A stretch of 64,000 nt of DNA from Collinsella aerofaciens. GTDB lineage: Bacteria > Actinomycetota > Coriobacteriia > Coriobacteriales > Coriobacteriaceae. Below, one piece after another: positions 25,312 to 34,687 of this stretch; position 1 is the stretch's first letter; each line of letters starts with the position of its first letter. Location of the stretch: the NCBI RefSeq assembly GCF_902364355.1, contig NZ_CABJDK010000003.1, forward strand, positions 62,001 to 126,000, written 5' to 3'. A model generated the notes under the pieces. The model was not told the DNA's origin. It saw nothing but the letters and a program-made list of their open reading frames with translations, and did no database searches. A program made the position numbers and the translations under genes.

Positions 25312-27272
25312 CCGCGCGCGAGCTTGTCGAATGTCCCGTTATCGTCGGAACGGCAGGACACGTCGACCACGGAAAGTCGGCCCTTATCGAGGCGCTGACC
25401 GGCAAAAATCCCGACCGTCTGGAGGTCGAACGGCGCCGAGGCATGACCACTGAGCTCGGCTTTGGCGAGCTCGAGCTTCCCAGCGGCAAGCTTGTCGGCT
25501 TGGTCGACGTACCCGGGCATGCGCACTATCTGCGCGCCATGGTGCAGGGCGCCACCGGCGTGGACGTTGCGTTGCTGGCGGTTTCGGCCGTTGAGGGCGT
25601 GATGCCGCAGACCCGCGAGCACGTTCGGGTTCTGGAGCTGTTGGGTGTGACGCGCATGGTCGTCGCACTCACGATGCGCGATTTGGCCGACCACGAGATT
25701 GCCGCGCTGGCGGAGCTCGATGTCGAGGCGTTTCTGGACGGGACCGTGTTTGCGGGTGCCTCTATAGTGCCGGTGTCCTCCAAGACGGGCGAGGGCCTGG
25801 ACGAGCTGCTTACGACGCTCGATAACACGGTTTGTTCGTGCTGGTCGGAGCATCTGGAGGCGACCGCTGGCTCGGGCGCCGCGCCCCGTCTTCCCATCGA
25901 CCGTTGCTTTAGCATCCGCGGCACCGGAACCGTCGTGACGGGTACGCTGCACGACGGTCCCGTTTCGGTTGGCGATGAGCTCGTTGCGCTGCCGTCGCAA
26001 ACGCGCTGTCGCGTGCGCGGGGTGCAGGTTCACGGGGATACCCAGTGCGCGGTTCCCGGCCAGCGCGTCGCCCTGAACCTGGTGGGCGATGGCGTGGCGG
26101 GCCTCAAGCGCGGCGAGATGCTCGGCGTCGAGGGTCGCGTGGGCCAGACGCTGCGCTTTTTGATGCAACTGACATATGTGGGGCGCGATGGCGTGCGAGC
26201 CGGCGTTCTTGCTTCGGGTACACGCGTGCACGTTATGGCGGGCACGGCTGAGGTGCTCGGCCGCATTATGCTTTTAGACGACGAGCCGCCTATTGCGGTC
26301 GGCGAGACGCGTGTGGTGCAGGTGCGCCTGGAACGGCCGCTGCCGTTGCGCGCCGGCGATCATGCCGTCATTCTGTCGTATTCGCCGATTTCGCTGCTTG
26401 GCGGCGGACGCGTCCTGCTATCGCGCTGTCGCCGCGCGCGGGTCCTGTCGGCGGGGGAGCGCGCGTTGTATGCGGCGCTTGAGTCCGGAGATGTCGCGGA
26501 CGGCGTACACGCGTGGCTGGCGCTGCAAACGCTGCCTGTTGCTGCTGCCGGTGTTGCCGCAGCGCTCGATCTTGTTACCGGCGAGGTCGAGATCGTTTTG
26601 CGTGGGCTTGTGGACCAGGCTGCCGTGTGCGAGCTTGCTGCGGGCGGTGCGGTGCTCTACGCAGATGCCTCGGCTCTCGATGCTGCAATGGATGTGCTGG
26701 CTGCGGCCTTGTCCTCCATGCACGCGGCGGCTCCCAAGGAGATCGGCTTTACGTCCGGTGCGGTCGCGCACGCGGCTTGGCCGGGCGCCGGTAACGATGT
26801 CGCGATGGCACTTATTGCCGAGGGCTGTGCACGTGGCGTGTGCGCCGTCGACGGTGCCGAGGTGTTCGACCCGCATTCCGCCGCCGCGGCGATACGCGTG
26901 GTGCGCGAGGCTGGCCAGCGTATCGTGGCCCTGCTGGATGAGGCCGGTCTTAATGCGCCGACGCTTCCCGAGGTGAGCGAACAGTTGCAGCTCGATCGCG
27001 ACACCATGACGCGTGCACTGCGCGAGCTTTCGCTCAACCACTCGATCGTTAAGGTCGAGCGCGACGTTGCCTTGTCCGCCGCTGCCGAGGCCCATGCGCG
27101 TGAGGTTGTTGCGACGGCTATCGAGGCTGCTGGCGGCGCCGCCACCACGAGTGTGCTGCGCGAAGCCCTGGGCGTGTCGCGCAAACGAACCATTAGCATC
27201 TTGGAGCACCTGGATGCCGTGCGCTTTACAGTACTCGACAAGGAGTCCGGCGGTCTGAGATCGCTGCGTTAG
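25308..27272 (+). CDS. selB: Selenocysteine-specific elongation factor SelB
   Basis: A 654-residue translational GTPase that delivers Sec-tRNA(Sec) to UGA codons marked by a SECIS hairpin. The P-loop is GHVDHGKS (17-24), followed by RRRGMTTELGF and DVPGH (66-70). EF-Tu-like domains 2 and 3 come next, then winged-helix repeats at the C-terminus that bind the SECIS. The G4 position reads TMRD (121-124), where a TKxD/NKxD motif is expected; the Lys is replaced by Met. The rest is intact, so it is probably functional. tRNA-Sec lies 62 bp downstream. Confidence 0.95.
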   Translation: MTARELVECPVIVGTAGHVDHGKSALIEALTGKNPDRLEVERRRGMTTELGFGELELPSGKLVGLVDVPGHAHYLRAMVQGATGVDVALLAVSAVEGVMPQTREHVRVLELLGVTRMVVALTMRDLADHEIAALAELDVEAFLDGTVFAGASIVPVSSKTGEGLDELLTTLDNTVCSCWSEHLEATAGSGAAPRLPIDRCFSIRGTGTVVTGTLHDGPVSVGDELVALPSQTRCRVRGVQVHGDTQCAVPGQRVALNLVGDGVAGLKRGEMLGVEGRVGQTLRFLMQLTYVGRDGVRAGVLASGTRVHVMAGTAEVLGRIMLLDDEPPIAVGETRVVQVRLERPLPLRAGDHAVILSYSPISLLGGGRVLLSRCRRARVLSAGERALYAALESGDVADGVHAWLALQTLPVAAAGVAAALDLVTGEVEIVLRGLVDQAAVCELAAGGAVLYADASALDAAMDVLAAALSSMHAAAPKEIGFTSGAVAHAAWPGAGNDVAMALIAEGCARGVCAVDGAEVFDPHSAAAAIRVVREAGQRIVALLDEAGLNAPTLPEVSEQLQLDRDTMTRALRELSLNHSIVKVERDVALSAAAEAHAREVVATAIEAAGGAATTSVLREALGVSRKRTISILEHLDAVRFTVLDKESGGLRSLR

Positions 27273-27334
27273 CGGTTTCCGCATCGCTCTTTTCGGTTGT
27301 GGTCTGTTGGGTTTGGTAAAATACCGCCACGTTT

Positions 27335-27431
27335 GGGAGCGGATGGGCTCCGGTGGGCCCCGCGGTCTTCAAAACCGTTGTGAGGCGTGCAAAACGTCTT
27401 GGATGTGTTCGATTCACATCCGTTCCCGCCA
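27335..27431 (+). tRNA. selC: tRNA-Sec (UCA)
   Basis: A 97-nt tRNA with an 8-bp acceptor stem, GGGAGCGG (27335-27342) with CCGTTCCC (27420-27427), then G and CCA. The D stem is 6 bp (GGGCTC/GGGCCC), the anticodon loop is CTTCAAA (anticodon TCA), and the variable arm is long (AGGCGT/ACGTCT). Extended acceptor and D stems with UCA are diagnostic of selenocysteine tRNA. It lies directly after selB. Confidence 0.97.
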
Positions 27432-27444
27432 ACGCATCTCGCCA

Positions 27445-27483
27445 AAACCACCACAAAGGTGCCTGTCCCCTTTGTGGTGGTTT
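27445..27483 (+). terminator. 15-bp hairpin after tRNA-Sec
   Basis: AAACCACCACAAAGG (27445-27459) pairs perfectly with 27469-27483; the nine-base loop contains CCTGTCC. It ends in TTT only. It probably terminates the sel transcript and belongs to the GGGAC/GTCCC hairpin group. Confidence 0.7.
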
Positions 27484-27694
27484 CGAAACGTGCGGGAAAC
27501 AGCTTCGAAACACGCGATTTGCTCGTCAGGCGGTCAAAAAGCTATCTACCTGCATCGTAATCAAAATGAAACATCCGCTCGTTGCCTTATTCGTAACTTT
27601 GTAGCAACAGTGCGATATTATCCATACTCGATAAAGCTCACGGCGCATGGGGCGCCGCGAACGACACCTTTCTTTTCCATCAATTGGAGGAAGC

Positions 27695-29050
27695 ATGAGC
27701 TACACGCAGAAAGTTCTCGACGAGCTCAAGGCCCGCTATCCCGAGCAGCCTGAGTTCATCCAGGCCGCGACCGAGATCCTCGGCACCATCCAGCCGGCGC
27801 TCGACGCCCATCCCGAGTACGAGGAGGCCGCCCTACTGGAGCGCCTCGTCGAGCCCGAGCGCATCGTTATGTTCCGTGTTCCCTGGGTCGACGACCAGGG
27901 CAAGGTCCAGGTCAACCGCGGTTACCGCGTCGAGTTCAACTCTGCCATTGGGCCCTACAAGGGCGGCCTGCGCTTTAACCCGACGGTCACCCTGGGTATG
28001 CTCAAGTTCCTGGGTCTGGAGCAGATTCTTAAGAACAGCCTGACCACCCTTCCCATGGGCGGCGGCAAGGGCGGCTCCGACTTTGACCCCAAGGGCAAGT
28101 CCAACAACGAGATCATGCACTTCTGCCAGTCCTTCATGACCGAGCTCTACCGCCACATCGGCCCCAACACCGACGTTCCCGCCGGCGACCTGGGCGTTGG
28201 CGGCCGCGAGGTGGCCTACATGTTCGGTCAGTACAAGCGCCTGACCAACGAGTGGACCGGCGTCCTCACCGGCAAGGGCCTCTCCTTTGGCGGCTCGCTC
28301 GCCCGTACCGAGGCCACCGGCTACGGCCTGGTCTACTTTGTGGACGAGTACCTCAAGAGCCGCGGCGACTCCTTCGAGGGCAAGAACGTTGTCGTTCACG
28401 GTTCCGGCAATGTCGCTATCTACGCCGTCCAAAAGGTTTCCCAGCTTGGCGGCAAGGTGCTGGCCTGCTCCGATACCCACGGCTGGGTCGAGGATCCCGA
28501 CGGCATCGACTACTCCGTGCTCGAGCACGTCTACAACCAGAAGCGCTCCGGCCACGACAAGGGCGTCACGCTCGCCATGTACGTTGACGAGAAGCCCGGT
28601 GCCGTGTGGCACGAGGGCGACGGCCGCGGTGTGTGGCAGCTGCCCTGCGACATCGCGCTGCCCTGCGCTCGCGAGAACACGCTGCTGCTCGAGGACGCCC
28701 AGGCGCTCGTCGCCAACGGCTGCAAGGTGGTCGGTGAGGGCGCGAACATGCCCACGACCATCGAGGCCACGACCTACTTCCAGGAGAACGGCGTCGCCTT
28801 TATGCCCGGTAAGGCTGCCAACGCCGGCGGCGTGCTCGTGTCCGGCCTGGAGATGAGCCAGAACGCCGAGCATCTGTCCTGGACCTTCGAGGAGGTCGAC
28901 GGCAAGCTCGAGCAGCTCATGCGCGGCATGTTCCACAACGTGGACGACACCGCCAAGGAGTATGGCCAGGAGGGCAACTTCGTCATGGGTGCTAACATCG
29001 CCGGCTTCCTGAAGGTCGCCGACGCCATGCTTGCCCAGGGCGTCTGCTAA
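27695..29050 (+). CDS. gdhA: NADP-type glutamate dehydrogenase
   Basis: A 451-residue hexameric glutamate dehydrogenase that interconverts 2-oxoglutarate plus ammonia and glutamate. PMGGGKGGSDFDPKGKS contains the substrate-binding lysines, GVGGREVAYMFGQYKRL follows, and VHGSGNVAIYAVQK is the dinucleotide-binding loop. Length and the GGGKGG motif fit the short GDH-I class, usually NADP-dependent and biosynthetic. GGAGGA precedes the ATG. The 210-bp spacer before it holds no recognised gene. A strong terminator follows. Confidence 0.95.
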   Translation: MSYTQKVLDELKARYPEQPEFIQAATEILGTIQPALDAHPEYEEAALLERLVEPERIVMFRVPWVDDQGKVQVNRGYRVEFNSAIGPYKGGLRFNPTVTLGMLKFLGLEQILKNSLTTLPMGGGKGGSDFDPKGKSNNEIMHFCQSFMTELYRHIGPNTDVPAGDLGVGGREVAYMFGQYKRLTNEWTGVLTGKGLSFGGSLARTEATGYGLVYFVDEYLKSRGDSFEGKNVVVHGSGNVAIYAVQKVSQLGGKVLACSDTHGWVEDPDGIDYSVLEHVYNQKRSGHDKGVTLAMYVDEKPGAVWHEGDGRGVWQLPCDIALPCARENTLLLEDAQALVANGCKVVGEGANMPTTIEATTYFQENGVAFMPGKAANAGGVLVSGLEMSQNAEHLSWTFEEVDGKLEQLMRGMFHNVDDTAKEYGQEGNFVMGANIAGFLKVADAMLAQGVC

Positions 29051-29074
29051 ATCCAGCTCGACATAGCAACTGAT

Positions 29075-29106
29075 AAGGCTCCCAGCATTTTTGCCGGGAG
29101 CCTTTT
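29075..29106 (+). terminator. Terminator after gdhA
   Basis: AAGGCTCCC (29075-29083) pairs with GGGAGCCTT (29096-29104) and runs into TTTTT. Confidence 0.9.
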
Positions 29107-29170
29107 TCTATGATGGTGAGGGTCGTGCGCCCTCGTTTGGTACACTTAGAGATACTGGACAAGTGAAGAG

Positions 29171-30085
29171 ATGGGGGAGAACGTGCTCAAGTTCGGTACC
29201 TACGTCCGTGTTGGAAACGCGGCCGAAGCCTATGAGCTCTTGCAGAAAAACCGCAACAACAAGATTGTGGGCGGCGGCATCTGGATGCGCCTGGGATCGC
29301 GTCGCGTGGCGACGGCGATTGACCTTTCGGCCTGCGGACTCGATCAGATCGAGGAGACCGAGACCGAGTTTCGCATCGGTGCCATGTGCACCCTGCGCCA
29401 GCTCGAGTGCCATGCCGAGCTCAACGCGCTCGTCAACAACGTATTTGAGTTTGCCGTTCACGACATCGTGGGCGTGCAGCTTCGCAATACCGCCACGGTG
29501 GGTGGCAGCATCTACGGCCGCTTTGGTTTTTCGGACGTGCTTTCCGCCTTCCTCGCGCTCGATTCCTATGTTGAGCTGACGGGCGCCGGCCGCGTGCCGC
29601 TCGCCGAGTTTGTGAACATGGGCTATGTGCGCGACGTGATCGAGCGCGTCGTGGTCGTTAAGCACGATTACCGCGCGAGCTACGAGGCCGTGCGCAAGGC
29701 CGCGACCGACTTCCCCTCTCTAAACGTTACCGCCGCCTGGTGGGATAACAGCTGGCATGTCACCGTGGGTGCCCGCCCGCTGCGTGCGACCCTGCTGCAG
29801 GGCGAGGCATGCGGCCTCGAGAGCGAACAGCCTTCCGAGGACGAGCTGCGCGCCCTGGCCGCGTCCGTGCGCGCGCTGAGCTATGGCACCAACATGTGGG
29901 GCTCGGCCGAGTACCGCCGCCGCATCTCGGCCCCGCTGGCGATTCAGGCCGTGCGCCGCGCCGCCGGCATCGAGCTTTCGGCCGCGCTTGCCCGCGAGCT
30001 CGAGGGTGTGCAGATTCCCAAGCACGCCACGGACGAGTATTCCTGCCGCCGCGTGCCCGGCGTCGATTCTAGCGAGGTGCGCTAA
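29171..30085 (+). CDS. FAD-binding subunit of a molybdenum hydroxylase
   Basis: A 304-residue protein of the molybdopterin-dehydrogenase FAD-binding family (XdhB/CoxM/YgfM type). IVGGGIWMRLG and TATVGGSIYGRFGFSD are the flavin-binding segments; the C-terminal CO-dehydrogenase flavoprotein domain follows. It passes electrons from the partner's iron-sulfur clusters to an acceptor through FAD. The ATG at 29171 has a weak site; GTG 29183 lies only three bases after GGGGGAG, so the start is uncertain by four codons. Its stop overlaps the start of the partner (TAATG). Confidence 0.87.
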   Translation: MGENVLKFGTYVRVGNAAEAYELLQKNRNNKIVGGGIWMRLGSRRVATAIDLSACGLDQIEETETEFRIGAMCTLRQLECHAELNALVNNVFEFAVHDIVGVQLRNTATVGGSIYGRFGFSDVLSAFLALDSYVELTGAGRVPLAEFVNMGYVRDVIERVVVVKHDYRASYEAVRKAATDFPSLNVTAAWWDNSWHVTVGARPLRATLLQGEACGLESEQPSEDELRALAASVRALSYGTNMWGSAEYRRRISAPLAIQAVRRAAGIELSAALARELEGVQIPKHATDEYSCRRVPGVDSSEVR

Positions 30086-32916
30086 TGGCTGCCAAACTCA
30101 TCGATCTTTCCTTTACGCTCAACGGCCGCAAAGTCAAGGTTCAGATTGCCCCCGACACCATGCTCTTTGCGCTGCTGCGCGAGCAGGGCTGCGCGTCGGT
30201 GCGCTGTGCCTGCGAGACCACCAACTGCGGCCTGTGCACGGTGTGGCTCGATGGCGACCCGGTGCTGAGCTGCTCGGTTCCCGCCGCCCGTGTTGAGGGC
30301 CGCTCGGTCACCACGCTCGAGGGCCTCAAGGCCGAGTCTGAGGCGCTCGCCCGTGCGATGGCTGCCGAAGGCGCTGAGCAGTGCGGTTTTTGCGCCCCCG
30401 GCCTCATCATGAACGTGCTTGCGCTCGCCCGCGCCGCCAAGGAGGACCCGAGCCTCGTCGCCACGCGCGAGGAGCTCTCGCGCCAGCTCGCCGGCAACCT
30501 CTGCCGCTGCAGCGGCTACGAGAGCCAGCTGCGCGCCATCGTGCGCTTCCTTAACGAGTCTGGCGTGCAGGTGGGCTTCGAGATGCCCGAGCTGCCGGTC
30601 AATAACACCAGCTCTGACGGCGTCACCTACAAGCAGATCACCCACAAGCAGCCCAAGAAGGACTCGAAGGCCCTGCTCGAGGGTCGTCCGGTCTACACCG
30701 GCGATATGGTGCCCGCCGGTGCGCTCATCGTCAAACTCAAGCGCAGCCCCTATGCCCGCGCCAAGATCCGCTCCATCGATACGTCGCGCGCCCTGAAGGT
30801 ACCGGGCGTCGTGGGCGTCTACACCTACGAGGACGTGCCCAAGCGCCGCTTTACCATCGCCGGCCAGAGCTACCCGCAGCCGAGCCCCTACGACCGCCTG
30901 ATCCTCGAGAACCTGGTGCGCTACCAAAACGAGGAGGTGGCGATCGTCGCCGCCGAGACCGAGGAGGCCGCCGACAAGGCGCTCAAGCTCATCAAGGTCG
31001 ACTACGAGGTGCTCGAGCCGTTGCTCGACTTTACCCAGGCACTCGATAACGACATCGTGGTCCACCCCGAGGGCGACGTGACCTTTATGTTCCCGCAGGG
31101 CGGCGACGTGCCCCGCAACCTGGTGTGCAGCGGTACCAGCGACTTTGGCGACCTGGACGAAGCCTTCGCCCAGAGCGACATCGTCTTTGAGCGCACCTAC
31201 ACCAGCCAGGCCACGCAGACCGCTCCCATGGAGACCTTCCGCGCCTTCGCGACGACCGACGCGTTCGGCCGCATCTCGGTGACCACCTCCACGCAGGTGC
31301 CCTTCCACGTGCGCCGCATGGTCGCGCAGTCGCTCGATATCCCGCAGTCGCAGGTGCAGGTCATTAAGCCGCGCATCGGCGGCGGCTTTGGCTCCAAGCA
31401 GACGGGCTGCTGCGAGATCTTTGTTGCGTTTGTGACCCAGCAGACCGGCCGTCCGAGTTACTGCTGCTACACCCGCGAGGAGACCATCACTGCGGGCAAC
31501 TCGCGCCACCAGATGCAGATGACCGTTAAGCTGGGCGCCATGAACGACGGCACCATCACGGCCATCGATCTGCACACGCTGTCCAACGCCGGCGCGTACG
31601 GCGAGCACGCTACCACGACGATCGGCCTCTCGGGCCACAAGAGCCTGCCCATCTACAACCACGTGAAGGCGAGCCGCTTTAGCTGGGACGCCGTCTACAC
31701 CAATACCAACCGCGGCGGCGCGTATCGAGGCTACGGTGCCACCCAGGGCCAGTTTGCCGTGGAGAGCGCCGTCAACGAGCTCGCCGACATGCTGCACATG
31801 GACCCCGCCGACCTGCGCCTTAAGAACATCGTGCGCGAGGGCGAGATCATGCCGCAGTATTACAACGAGAAGCTCAACGCCTGCGCGCTCGACCGCTGCC
31901 TGCTGCGCGCGATGGACATGATCGGTTGGCGCGACAAGCCGCTGGCCGTGGACCTGGGCGACCGCGTGCGCGCCCTGGGTTGCGCGCTTACCATGCAGGG
32001 CTCGGGCATCTCCAACGTGGATATCGCCGGCATTGACATGCGCCTGGAAGAGGACGGCTTCATTACCATCGGCACCGGCGCCACCGATAACGGCATGGGC
32101 GTCGACACGATCCTGGCGCAGATTGCCGCCGAGGAGCTGGGCGTGGAGAGCTCGCTCATCGTGGTACGCGGCGTGGACACCGATGTGTCGCCGTTCGACG
32201 CTGGCTCGTACGCGAGCTCGGGTACGTACGTGACGGGCCTTGCCGCCAAGAACGCCGCGACCGAGCTGCGTGAGAAGATCTGCGCCAAGGCCGCCCAGAT
32301 GTGGGACGTGGACGCCGTCGACGTGGTCTTCGACGGCCAGTACGTGCGCCTGTCCGACGAGCGTGCCGCTCGCGAGCAGAACCGCTACCTCACGCTGCGC
32401 GAATTTGCCAACCTATGCGTCAAGAACATCGCGGGCGGCGACGCGCTGACCTCGCACGCCTCTGCCTGCCTGCCCGTTTCGCCCCCGCCGTTTATGGCCG
32501 GCATTGCCGAGGTCGAGGTCGACAAGGCCACCGGCAAGGTGACCGTGGTGGACTACGCGGCGGCCGTCGACTGCGGCACCGTGATCAACGAGGCGCTCGC
32601 GCGCGTCCAGGCCGAGGGCGGCATTGCCCAGGGTATCGGTCATGCGCTCTACGAGATCGTCGAGCACGACGACCGTGGCCGCCTGCGCACCGGCAACTTT
32701 ATGAGCTACAAGCTGCCCACGCGCCTGGATATCGGCAGTATTCGCGTGGCCTTTGAGCCGAGCTACGAGCCTACGGGCCCGTTTGGCGCCAAGTCGATCG
32801 GCGAGGTCGTCATCAACACGCCGCTCGCCGCCGTGGCCTCGGCCGTGGCACACGCCACCGGCCACCAGGTGCGCTCGCTGCCGATCACGCCCGAGAAGGC
32901 CCTGCTGGGGGAGTAG
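30085..32916 (+). CDS. Molybdenum hydroxylase, fused [2Fe-2S] and Mo-binding subunit (XdhD/YgfN-like)
   Basis: A 943-residue enzyme of the xanthine dehydrogenase family. The N-terminal domains hold two [2Fe-2S] clusters: Cys43, Cys48, Cys51 and Cys63, then Cys100, Cys103, Cys140 and Cys142. The Mo domain follows, with GGGFGSK near residue 432, AYRGYGATQGQF, and the catalytic Glu907 in KSIGEVVIN. The two-subunit layout (separate FAD protein, fused Fe-S/Mo protein) matches YgfM/YgfN and selenium-dependent xanthine dehydrogenases. Purine or nicotinate-type hydroxylation is likely. Selenium use is inferred from the selD/DUF3343 cluster, because such enzymes carry labile Se that cannot be seen in sequence. 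No YqeB/YqeC genes are present here. Confidence 0.88.
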   Translation: MAAKLIDLSFTLNGRKVKVQIAPDTMLFALLREQGCASVRCACETTNCGLCTVWLDGDPVLSCSVPAARVEGRSVTTLEGLKAESEALARAMAAEGAEQCGFCAPGLIMNVLALARAAKEDPSLVATREELSRQLAGNLCRCSGYESQLRAIVRFLNESGVQVGFEMPELPVNNTSSDGVTYKQITHKQPKKDSKALLEGRPVYTGDMVPAGALIVKLKRSPYARAKIRSIDTSRALKVPGVVGVYTYEDVPKRRFTIAGQSYPQPSPYDRLILENLVRYQNEEVAIVAAETEEAADKALKLIKVDYEVLEPLLDFTQALDNDIVVHPEGDVTFMFPQGGDVPRNLVCSGTSDFGDLDEAFAQSDIVFERTYTSQATQTAPMETFRAFATTDAFGRISVTTSTQVPFHVRRMVAQSLDIPQSQVQVIKPRIGGGFGSKQTGCCEIFVAFVTQQTGRPSYCCYTREETITAGNSRHQMQMTVKLGAMNDGTITAIDLHTLSNAGAYGEHATTTIGLSGHKSLPIYNHVKASRFSWDAVYTNTNRGGAYRGYGATQGQFAVESAVNELADMLHMDPADLRLKNIVREGEIMPQYYNEKLNACALDRCLLRAMDMIGWRDKPLAVDLGDRVRALGCALTMQGSGISNVDIAGIDMRLEEDGFITIGTGATDNGMGVDTILAQIAAEELGVESSLIVVRGVDTDVSPFDAGSYASSGTYVTGLAAKNAATELREKICAKAAQMWDVDAVDVVFDGQYVRLSDERAAREQNRYLTLREFANLCVKNIAGGDALTSHASACLPVSPPPFMAGIAEVEVDKATGKVTVVDYAAAVDCGTVINEALARVQAEGGIAQGIGHALYEIVEHDDRGRLRTGNFMSYKLPTRLDIGSIRVAFEPSYEPTGPFGAKSIGEVVINTPLAAVASAVAHATGHQVRSLPITPEKALLGE

Positions 32917-32940
32917 CGGGTCGGCGAACAAGTCGTAATG

Positions 32941-32969
32941 GGCGGGGCGGGGCAACTCGCCCCGCCTTT
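32941..32969 (+). terminator. GC-rich terminator-like hairpin
   Basis: GGCGGGGCG (32941-32949) pairs perfectly with CGCCCCGCC (32958-32966), followed by TTTC. It closes the hydroxylase operon. Confidence 0.65.
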
Positions 32970-33056
32970 CGCACTCGTGGTGAGGTCGTGAGCCTGTAAA
33001 ACGTGTGCGTGCGCTTGTCGTTCGTATCTGCTATCATTCCTAGTCTGTGCGCTCAT

Positions 33057-33140
33057 GCGGGCGTGGCGGAATTGGTAGACGCGCCAGATTTAGGTTCTGG
33101 TGGGATTCCCGTGAAGGTTCGAGTCCTTTCGCCCGCACCA
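33057..33140 (+). tRNA. tRNA-Leu (UAG)
   Basis: An 84-nt class II tRNA with acceptor GCGGGCG/CGCCCGC and encoded ACCA. The anticodon stem CCAGA/TCTGG encloses TTTAGGT, anticodon TAG, and a long variable arm (TGGGATTCCCGT) follows. Confidence 0.96.
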
Positions 33141-33231
33141 ACGCATCTGCGTCGGCTTCGGCCGTCGCGACTCTTTGTTGCATAAAGGTACCAGCACCTC
33201 AGATAAGCTGGGCAGTATGAGGAGGAACGTG

Positions 33232-34530
33232 TTGAACATCACCGCTTCTGACGTCAAGGACGCCAAGCTCACCGCTACGGTCACCATCCCGGCCGCCGAC
33301 GTCGACGCCGCGATCAAGAAGGCCTACAAGGACACCGCCAAGAAGTACCGCTTCCCGGGCTTCCGTGCCGGCAAGGCTCCCCGTCCGGTCATCGATTCCG
33401 CTCTTGGCGCCGAGGCTACCCTCGCTCAGGCCACCAACGACCTGATCGCCGCCAACGAGCCCGCCGTCCTCAACGAGCTGGACATCGTCCCCACCAAGAG
33501 CGGTGACTACAAGGAGCTCGACCTCGCCAAGGATCACGAGGACTACACCTACACCGTCGAGTTCTCCCTGCGTCCTGCTGCCGAGCTCTCCTCCTTCGAC
33601 GCCGTCGAGATCGAGATGCCCCCCGCGGAGGTCACCGAGTCCGAGATCAACAACCAGGTCGAGATGCTCCTCAACTACCGTGCCACCTTCGAGGACGTTG
33701 AGGGTCGCGCTGTCGAGGCTGACGACTATGTGACCGTCGACCTCAAGGCCGTCGAGAACGCCGACAACTTTGCCGCCGAGGGTCGCATGCTCATCGCCGG
33801 TAACGACAGCAACCCCAAGGAGTTCAACGAGGCCCTGATCGGTGCTAACGTTGACGACGTCAAGACCGTCACCTGGACCGACGAGGTCGAGGAGGGCGAG
33901 GAGGCCGAGACCCACACCGTCGAGGTCACCGTCAAGGGCATCAAGGTCCGCAACACCCCCGAGCTCACCGACGAGCTTGTCAAGTCCGACTTCGGCTTCG
34001 ACAGCATCGACGCTATGCGCGACGCCATCAAGATCGAGATCGAGCAGGACAAGGCTTCCCGCCTTCCGGCCGAGAAGGAGAACCGTTGCGTCTCCGCTCT
34101 CGCCGAGCGCCTGCAGCTCGACGAGATGGACGCCGACTACGAGCAGTCCGTCTTTGAGGAGCTTGGCCAGAACTTCCTGTCCAACCTCGCTGCCCGTGGC
34201 ATGACGCTCGACACCTGGCTGCCCGCTTCCGGCCTGACCATGGAGCAGTTCATCGGCGATCTGCACAAGCAGGCCAACGACGTTGCCCGTGAGTCCCTGG
34301 CTCTCGACGCCCTCGCCCGTGAGCTCAAGATCGAGGTCACCGTGGACGACATCAACGCCGAGTTCGAGAAGGCCGGCGTCAAGGACGTCGAGGCTTCCAA
34401 GGCCGAGTTCATCGCCGATGGCCGCATGCCTGCCGTCCGTGAGTCCATCCGTCGCTCCAAGGCCGTCGATCACCTGGTCGAGAACGCCAAGGTGACCGAG
34501 GTCGACGAGACCGCCAAGGACGCCGAGTAA
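33232..34530 (+). CDS. tig: Trigger factor
   Basis: A 432-residue ribosome-associated chaperone. The ribosome-binding signature is FRAGKAP within KYRFPGFRAGKAPRPV (near residues 38-46). A PPIase (FKBP-like) middle domain and the alpha-helical C-terminal arms follow. Several starts are possible: AGGAGG at 33220-33225 fits TTG 33232 (six bases) better than GTG 33229 (three), and ATG 33217 lies before the site. It heads the classical tig-clpP-clpX order. The codon bias is extreme, with nearly all third positions C or G, as expected for an abundant protein. Confidence 0.93.
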   Translation: MNITASDVKDAKLTATVTIPAADVDAAIKKAYKDTAKKYRFPGFRAGKAPRPVIDSALGAEATLAQATNDLIAANEPAVLNELDIVPTKSGDYKELDLAKDHEDYTYTVEFSLRPAAELSSFDAVEIEMPPAEVTESEINNQVEMLLNYRATFEDVEGRAVEADDYVTVDLKAVENADNFAAEGRMLIAGNDSNPKEFNEALIGANVDDVKTVTWTDEVEEGEEAETHTVEVTVKGIKVRNTPELTDELVKSDFGFDSIDAMRDAIKIEIEQDKASRLPAEKENRCVSALAERLQLDEMDADYEQSVFEELGQNFLSNLAARGMTLDTWLPASGLTMEQFIGDLHKQANDVARESLALDALARELKIEVTVDDINAEFEKAGVKDVEASKAEFIADGRMPAVRESIRRSKAVDHLVENAKVTEVDETAKDAE

Positions 34531-34606
34531 TTCTCGCCACCTTGCCCACGAGCGCTTGCGTGCGCCCATGATGGGGTAAAGTTATAAGCCGGTTATCCGG
34601 TTGCTT

Positions 34607-34650
34607 CGTACGGTGCCAGCCAATGCATAGCATGCGGGCACCGTACGTTT
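34607..34650 (+). terminator. Hairpin between tig and clpP
   Basis: CGTACGGTGCC (34607-34617) pairs perfectly with GGCACCGTACG (34637-34647), followed by TTTAT. It probably reduces read-through from tig into clpPX. Confidence 0.6.
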
Positions 34651-34687
34651 ATCTAGAACCAATTTGGTCCGCAAGAGAGAAATGGAG

